Of a DNA stretch of 64,000 bases, positions 59,842 through 64,000 are shown in pieces. Each line of letters starts with the position of its first letter. Position 1 is the stretch's first letter. The position numbers were made by a program, and so were the translations under genes. The notes under the pieces were generated by a model. The model made no database searches. It was not told the origin of the DNA and saw nothing but the letters and a program-made list of their open reading frames with translations. Source of the stretch: Candidatus Obscuribacterales bacterium (GTDB lineage: Bacteria; Cyanobacteriota; Vampirovibrionia; Obscuribacterales; Obscuribacteraceae); NCBI GenBank assembly GCA_019752635.1, contig JAIELX010000032.1:1-64000 (forward strand), written 5' to 3'.

Positions 59842-59915
59842 CGGTTAGCAGCATTTGCAATCGCGGCATGTCCTCATTAGATGCGGGACCGACGCCGCGC
59901 GGCCGAGGTCTACCG

Positions 59916-59950
59916 CAAAAAACCGCCGAAGTCGGTAAACTCCGGCGGTA
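59916..59950 (-). terminator. intrinsic terminator of the sigma-factor gene
   Basis: On the minus strand ACCGCCG (from 59949) and CGGCGGT (to 59922) form a stem with a 14-base loop, followed by six T (plus-strand A run 59917-59922). It lies about 28 bp after the stop at 59978. Confidence 0.85.
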
Positions 59951-59977
59951 TCAGGGGGCGGGGGGAAAACCAAACGT

Positions 59978-60994
59978 TTATGACAGATAAGCGTCGAGAT
60001 CGCGCATGCGACTGTGCTTACGCAACTTGTACATGGCGCGCTGCTCAACTTGCCGGATTCGTTCGCGACTGAAGCCGAGAATCTTTCCCGACTGCTCCAG
60101 AGATAGCGGTTCGCCCGTTTCAAGACCGAATCGCAACTTAATCACTTCACGTTCTCTATCAGCAAGGCAGGACAGCAATTCATTCACGTCTTTGCTCATC
60201 ATGTGAGACGTAGTTTGCTCATCCGGTTTGAGCGAGTTTTCGTCCTCAATTATGTCGCCCAAAGGAGTGTCGTATTCATCCTTGTAGACGTTGTCCAGGG
60301 ATACAAGATCGCTGGAAGCCTCAAGCATGAGCAGTAGTTTTTTCTTCGACCACTTGCTGGCATCGGCCAACTCATCGAGCGTCGGGCTCCGTCCCATAGT
60401 TTCGCGTAGTTCGCGTACCAAACGGCGAAGCTTGACCATCTGTTCGTGCACGTGAACCGGAATACGGATTACGCGAGACTTGTCGCTGATAGCACGAGTG
60501 ATGGCCTGGCGAATCCACCAGGTGGCGTAGGTTGAGAACTTGTAACCCTTCTCAGGATCGAACTTCTCAATGGCGCGCATCAGACCGAGACTGCCTTCCT
60601 GGATGAGATCGAGCAAGGGCAGCCCCTTATTGTTGTACTTACGCGCAATACTGACCACCAGCCTCAAGTTGGACTGCACAAGCCGTTCTTTCGACCTCGG
60701 GTCGCCGGCTCTTGCGCCACGCGCCAGGTTTATTTCATCTGCACCGCTGAGCAGTTTATGCCTGTTGATTTCGCGCAAGAATGACTTGACCGAGTCATCC
60801 TCAACGGCGGCAATCATTTTTTTAGCCTTGGGATCGGGTTCGACCGTTTCCTCAGCATCCGGCTCGGGAACGGCAATGGCCTCTAAAGTGCCATCTTCCG
60901 AAAAAATGAACAGATCGGCGTCATCTGAGGGAAATGTCTCAGAGAACTTTCGCGGCTTATTATTGAGTGCTCTCGCCGTGTTTTTGGTTGCCAT
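59978..60994 (-). CDS. sigma-70 family RNA polymerase sigma factor (RpoD/SigA type)
   Basis: 338 residues. Region 1.2 is present as '[28 protein letters not shown]' (landmark [10 protein letters not shown]), region 2 with '[37 protein letters not shown]' (landmark [11 protein letters not shown]) and '[14 protein letters not shown]', region 3 with '[15 protein letters not shown]', region 4 with '[11 protein letters not shown]' and '[12 protein letters not shown]'. Region 1.1 is short, so this may be the housekeeping factor or a close group 2 paralogue; the window cannot tell. Followed by a terminator. Confidence 0.92.
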   Translation of the reverse strand: MATKNTARALNNKPRKFSETFPSDDADLFIFSEDGTLEAIAVPEPDAEETVEPDPKAKKMIAAVEDDSVKSFLREINRHKLLSGADEINLARGARAGDPRSKERLVQSNLRLVVSIARKYNNKGLPLLDLIQEGSLGLMRAIEKFDPEKGYKFSTYATWWIRQAITRAISDKSRVIRIPVHVHEQMVKLRRLVRELRETMGRSPTLDELADASKWSKKKLLLMLEASSDLVSLDNVYKDEYDTPLGDIIEDENSLKPDEQTTSHMMSKDVNELLSCLADREREVIKLRFGLETGEPLSLEQSGKILGFSRERIRQVEQRAMYKLRKHSRMRDLDAYLS

Positions 60995-61391
60995 TGGAGT
61001 GCCTGCCTCTCTAAGCTTCAGGACGTAGTTGTACGCGGACGCAAACCGAGTCGGCGCACCGGAACCGATGCACTTTTGTCGTTTATAGACGTCTGTGTCG
61101 AGACGTTTCTTGTCTACAGACTCGGAGACGCGTCCCTAAGGCTACTGTTCCCGCCAAAAGTTAACGGAATGTGAAGATTGAGCCCCGGCTCATACTTGCA
61201 AATACCTGACTATTCCGGTGATGGCGAGCTTGTGCCCGATTTTACGGATAGAGGCAAGAATCGGCAACCATGAAACAGGAGCTTACCGATCGGCCATTAA
61301 TATGCTGTAGCTAAAGTGTAGAGCGCGGAGCGCACCGAACGCTGATGGCGCCAAGCATCGAACCGAACAGAGCAGGTTCGGAGGAGGCAGA
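60995..61391. other. divergent intergenic region with nested AGAC/GTCT palindromes
   Basis: 397 bp between the sigma gene and the HypA-like gene. Around 61087-61121 there are AGACGTCT (61087-61094), a GTCTGT...ACAGAC stem (61091-61096 with 61116-61121) and an inner AGAC...GTCT stem. Such overlapping dyads could be an operator. No promoter consensus stands out and no gene is seen. Confidence 0.4.
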
Positions 61392-61760
61392 ATGTATGAA
61401 ACAATGATCGCCCGTTCGATTCTTGAAGTCCTAACTTATCGCATCACCAGCCGCAACCAACCGTGCTCCGCCGCATCAGTCAATATTATGGTGGGAGAGT
61501 TGCGCAACGTGAACGTCGATGGACTCCTGTTCGCCTTTGATTCGATCAAACAGAATTACCCTCATTGTGCGCGTTGCGAACTTGTGGCTTCGCGTGCCGC
61601 AGCTAGCGCGCGCTGCCGTGCCGGTCACAACTATCAGCCTAAGGGCAACGCCGCTTATTGCACCGAATGCGGAGAGAGCATGGCGGAGCTAATCCATGGG
61701 CAGGAACTGGAGATTACGAACATAACTGTGCTGGACTCGGCAGGAGTACATTTAGTTTAG
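61392..61760 (+). CDS. HypA-like nickel chaperone with altered metal ligands
   Basis: 122 residues, normal for HypA. The pattern of strand-helix-strand and 'VGELRNVNVDGLLFAFDSI' matches HypA (family 'IGELSGV...L.FAF'). In HypA the start is Met-His-Glu and His2 binds nickel; here the second codon is TAT (Tyr), one base from CAT. The zinc site is also changed: the first CxxC (family ARCRDCGH) reads 'ARCRAGH' with one Cys, while the second, CTEC, is kept. HypA delivers nickel to [NiFe] hydrogenase and urease; no hydrogenase gene is in view. GGAGG lies close before the ATG. It overlaps the opposing HxlR gene by nine bases. Confidence 0.75.
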   Translation: MYETMIARSILEVLTYRITSRNQPCSAASVNIMVGELRNVNVDGLLFAFDSIKQNYPHCARCELVASRAAASARCRAGHNYQPKGNAAYCTECGESMAELIHGQELEITNITVLDSAGVHLV

Positions 61761-62249
61761 GTTCGCACGCTTCTTAGTCGTTTTCCGCACCGGTGAGGAG
61801 AAGGTCATGTCCGCCACTGCAGGACACGCTTCGCGATCGCCGTCGGACATTAAACAGCGTTCGCAGCCGGCTCCTTCGTACTGATGAACATCAAGTTGAA
61901 CCATCCAACGCTCGCCAAATACTTTCAACGCATGCATCAGAATTTCCATTTCTCGACCCAAAGTGGTCAAACTATATTCCACTCGCGGTGGTACTTCGGG
62001 AAACGAAACGCGAGTAATCAATCCGGCGCTTTGCAAAGCGTAAAGTCTTTCCGCTAATGTTTTCGCGCTTATTCCTTTCAGTGATCGTTCCAGCTCCAGC
62101 GGTCGCTTCGGACCGCTCAGCAGTTCTCGAACAATCTGAATAGTCCACTTATTAGAAATCAGATTCAGTGCGATGTCCATCGGGCAGCGACTGTGAGCGC
62201 CAAGTGGTAAGTTGCCTCGTGACTCTTTCACATCAGGTACCCGCAGCAA
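61752..62249 (-). CDS. HxlR-family winged-helix transcriptional regulator
   Basis: 165 residues. The HxlR domain (about 20-110) has 'CPMDIALNLISNKWTIQIVRELLSG', with the leading Cys found in redox- or electrophile-sensing members, and 'LKGISAKTLAERLYALQSAGLITR' as the winged-helix core (landmarks SAKTLAERL, GLITR). The extra C-terminal part (about 125-165) has three Cys (including CERC) that could add metal or redox sensitivity. It is convergent with the HypA-like gene. Confidence 0.9.
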   Translation of the reverse strand: MLRVPDVKESRGNLPLGAHSRCPMDIALNLISNKWTIQIVRELLSGPKRPLELERSLKGISAKTLAERLYALQSAGLITRVSFPEVPPRVEYSLTTLGREMEILMHALKVFGERWMVQLDVHQYEGAGCERCLMSDGDREACPAVADMTFSSPVRKTTKKRANLN

Positions 62250-62433
62250 AACATGGAGACTAGCCCCTATAGTATCCTGACAGAATTGCCCCTAATAGTG
62301 AATAACCTTTTGGGGGATTTTGTTGATCCCCTGTTTACGTTGGCGTCTCCCCTCGATCATCGCTAAACATAAGCGACACAGGAACTTTTACCGATTCTCA
62401 CCGACTGTGCCCAAGTATGAAATAAGTGAAGTG

Positions 62434-64000
62434 TCATGGCCGCATTTCGTCACCGCCGGCAGACGGTGTCACGGCGCTGTCTAGTTGTTCGTGTGCCTGA
62501 GCGGGGATACGGAACCAGAACTTGCTACCGGAGTTGACCTGGCTCTCAACGCCAATTTGTCCGCTGTGGGCCTCAACAATCAGCTTGCAAACTGTTAGTC
62601 CGATACCGGTTCCCGCGTTTCGGCGCGCGTCCTTTGTTTCCGCTTGACTGAATCTTTCAAAAATTGTTTTGCACAATTCAGGAGGGATGCCGCGGCCCTT
62701 ATCAGTCACGGTAAATTCCGCAAAATCTTCACCGCTTTCGCCGACGGCCACCTTCACGGTACTTCCCGGAGGTGAGAATTTAACGCCGTTCGAGAGCAGA
62801 TTGACCAGAACTTGCACCAGGCGACCGCTGTCACAGTGCAGCTTTCGATGAAAGAAGTTGTTCTCCACTGCGATTGCGACTCCCTTTTGTTCCGCGTATC
62901 CTTCTACGGCCGCAACTGATTGTTGAATGATTGGTTCAACATCGTACATTCCCGTCTCGAACGGCATTTTTCCCGATTCAAGTTTTTCAAGGTCCAGTAA
63001 ATCACCGATCAGCGTGTTCAATCGCTCAATATTGCGCACTGCAACTGTGAGTTTGTTCTCGACCGCTGTATTCACGGGACCAAGGACACCCGCCAGCACT
63101 AACTTTAGAACACTATAGACTGAAGTCAGAGGTGTTCTCAAATCGTGCGACACCATTTCGTAGAATTCTTGTTTCAGTCGTTCCACCTGTTTGCGATCGG
63201 TAATGTTTCTAGCCACGCAAAAAAGCGAGCGATCAGATTCGGACCAGTGGGCCGACCAAAGCGTGTCGACAACGTTGCCCCCTTTGCCAATAATGCGATT
63301 CTCGAAAAACAGATCGGGATCGACTCCTTTTAACTGCTCAAGACAGTCGATTGTTTTTGCGCAATCAGCTTCGAGAACATATTGAGTGACAGGAAATCCG
63401 ATCAATTCCTCCGACGAATAGCCCCAGACTTTGAGCACTGCAGGGTTCACCTTCAGGAATCGTCCGTTTTCGTCTAACGAGCAGATCACTTCTTGCGCGT
63501 GTAAAACAACTGCGCGCTCCTTTTGGTTAGCCTCGGAAATGGTAACAGCCATTTCATTGAATACCTGATCCAGGTGTGCAATTTCGTCGCTTCCCTGCAG
63601 TGGCGGATTGAGCTGTTGTCCTGCGCCGAGACGTCTTGTGTTGTCCAGCAGTACCGCCAGTCTCGCCGTAGTGGTACGGTTGAATGACAATGCCAGCGCC
63701 ACTGCCAAAACGACGTTGAATACAAGAAAAGCAATCAACAACTGTTTGAATGCTGCACGTTGGCGTCCTTGAATTTGGACGCCCTCATGCATTACGCGAT
63801 CGTTCTCCTGGCGCAGCTCACTGACCAGGGTGAAAAAGTGCAACAACTCCGGCTTAAGGGCCTGGACCTCAAACATTGCCGAGGTTGGATCCTCAACTTG
63901 ATTCAAAACCTTTTCCAGATCTTTAGTAAGCTTACTGGTGACTACGTGAAGAGCATTGAGATTCTTTAGTCGTTTAGGCTCTTTTCGCAACAAGTACTCA
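62434..64000 (-). CDS. PAS-containing sensor histidine kinase (5' end outside window)
   Basis: At least 519 residues; the frame is open to the last base of the window, so the N-terminus is missing. Order: helical region (about 1-70), transmembrane segment (about 85-105), HAMP-like linker (about 110-160), PAS domain (about 165-270), HisKA with phospho-acceptor His in 'VSHDLRTPLTSV', then HATPase with the N box 'VNLLSNGVKFSPPG', 'TDKGRGIPPEL' and 'GTGIGLTVCKLIV'. Partner regulator is not in view. Confidence 0.92.
   Translation of the reverse strand, partial: EYLLRKEPKRLKNLNALHVVTSKLTKDLEKVLNQVEDPTSAMFEVQALKPELLHFFTLVSELRQENDRVMHEGVQIQGRQRAAFKQLLIAFLVFNVVLAVALALSFNRTTTARLAVLLDNTRRLGAGQQLNPPLQGSDEIAHLDQVFNEMAVTISEANQKERAVVLHAQEVICSLDENGRFLKVNPAVLKVWGYSSEELIGFPVTQYVLEADCAKTIDCLEQLKGVDPDLFFENRIIGKGGNVVDTLWSAHWSESDRSLFCVARNITDRKQVERLKQEFYEMVSHDLRTPLTSVYSVLKLVLAGVLGPVNTAVENKLTVAVRNIERLNTLIGDLLDLEKLESGKMPFETGMYDVEPIIQQSVAAVEGYAEQKGVAIAVENNFFHRKLHCDSGRLVQVLVNLLSNGVKFSPPGSTVKVAVGESGEDFAEFTVTDKGRGIPPELCKTIFERFSQAETKDARRNAGTGIGLTVCKLIVEAHSGQIGVESQVNSGSKFWFRIPAQAHEQLDSAVTPSAGGDEMRP

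Overview
The window is a gene-dense bacterial chromosome segment of roughly 50% GC with no phage, insertion-sequence, plasmid or CRISPR signature. The envelope is Gram-negative-like: it carries a KdsD-type arabinose-5-phosphate isomerase (KDO pathway), lipoproteins and many Sec-exported small proteins. Combined with a cyanobacterial-order minC-minD-minE cluster, a primary-type sigma-70, a ubiA_other/MqnP-like prenyltransferase, no photosynthesis genes and an unusual wealth of Ser/Thr kinases and TPR proteins, this best fits a non-photosynthetic relative of Cyanobacteria (Melainabacteria/Vampirovibrionia, Obscuribacterales-like). That placement is inference; no rRNA gene is present to prove it. 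Layout. 0-3.1 kb: end of a repeat-rich PDZ protein, then (minus) a receiver-domain/Ser-Thr-kinase fusion and two small hypothetical proteins. 3.5-8.4 kb (plus): CNNM/CorC-type membrane protein, rsmA, ispE, nth (the first two overlap, the last two overlap) and a Gly-rich exported protein closed by a clear terminator. 8.7-12.3 kb: a 1228-residue SF2 helicase with two predicted membrane segments. 12.4-17.4 kb: TerB-like small protein, rhodanese, a relic receiver domain, exported peptide, UbiA-family prenyltransferase, a gene split by a nine-C tract, and a TadE/TadG-like pair. 17.9-28.9 kb: kinase/beta-propeller, kdsD, a 907-residue coiled-coil/TPR protein, an MnmC-like methyltransferase overlapping a zinc-ribbon kinase/TPR receptor, a quinone oxidoreductase and a Lys-rich exported protein. 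29.2-34.3 kb (plus): corA, then minC-minD-minE-rodA, tying division-site placement to cell-wall elongation. 34.5-42.9 kb: YwqG-like protein, CBS-type beta-synthase, XRE regulator, and a kinase followed by an exported protein that may share its sensor domain. 43-48.3 kb: DUF1501/DUF1800 operon with an exported partner; MFS transporter coupled to a CPBP protease. 48.4-54.9 kb: SprT-like metallopeptidase, Asn/Gly-rich exported protein, CHASE2 protein with a degenerate cyclase domain, lipoprotein, HtrA-type protease. 55.2-59.8 kb: tRNA-Val and tRNA-Cys behind one promoter, a second zinc-ribbon kinase/TPR receptor, and directly downstream an SLH-TPR-caspase protein. 60-64 kb: sigma-70, a HypA-like protein with altered metal ligands, HxlR regulator and a PAS histidine kinase cut by the window end. 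The main theme is signalling: five Ser/Thr kinases of four architectures, three with an extracytoplasmic region (two TPR, one unique), plus TPR/caspase, pseudo-cyclase and two-component proteins. The strongest candidates for an undescribed system are the kinase-caspase pair at 55.6-59.8 kb and the membrane-associated helicase at 8.7-12.3 kb.
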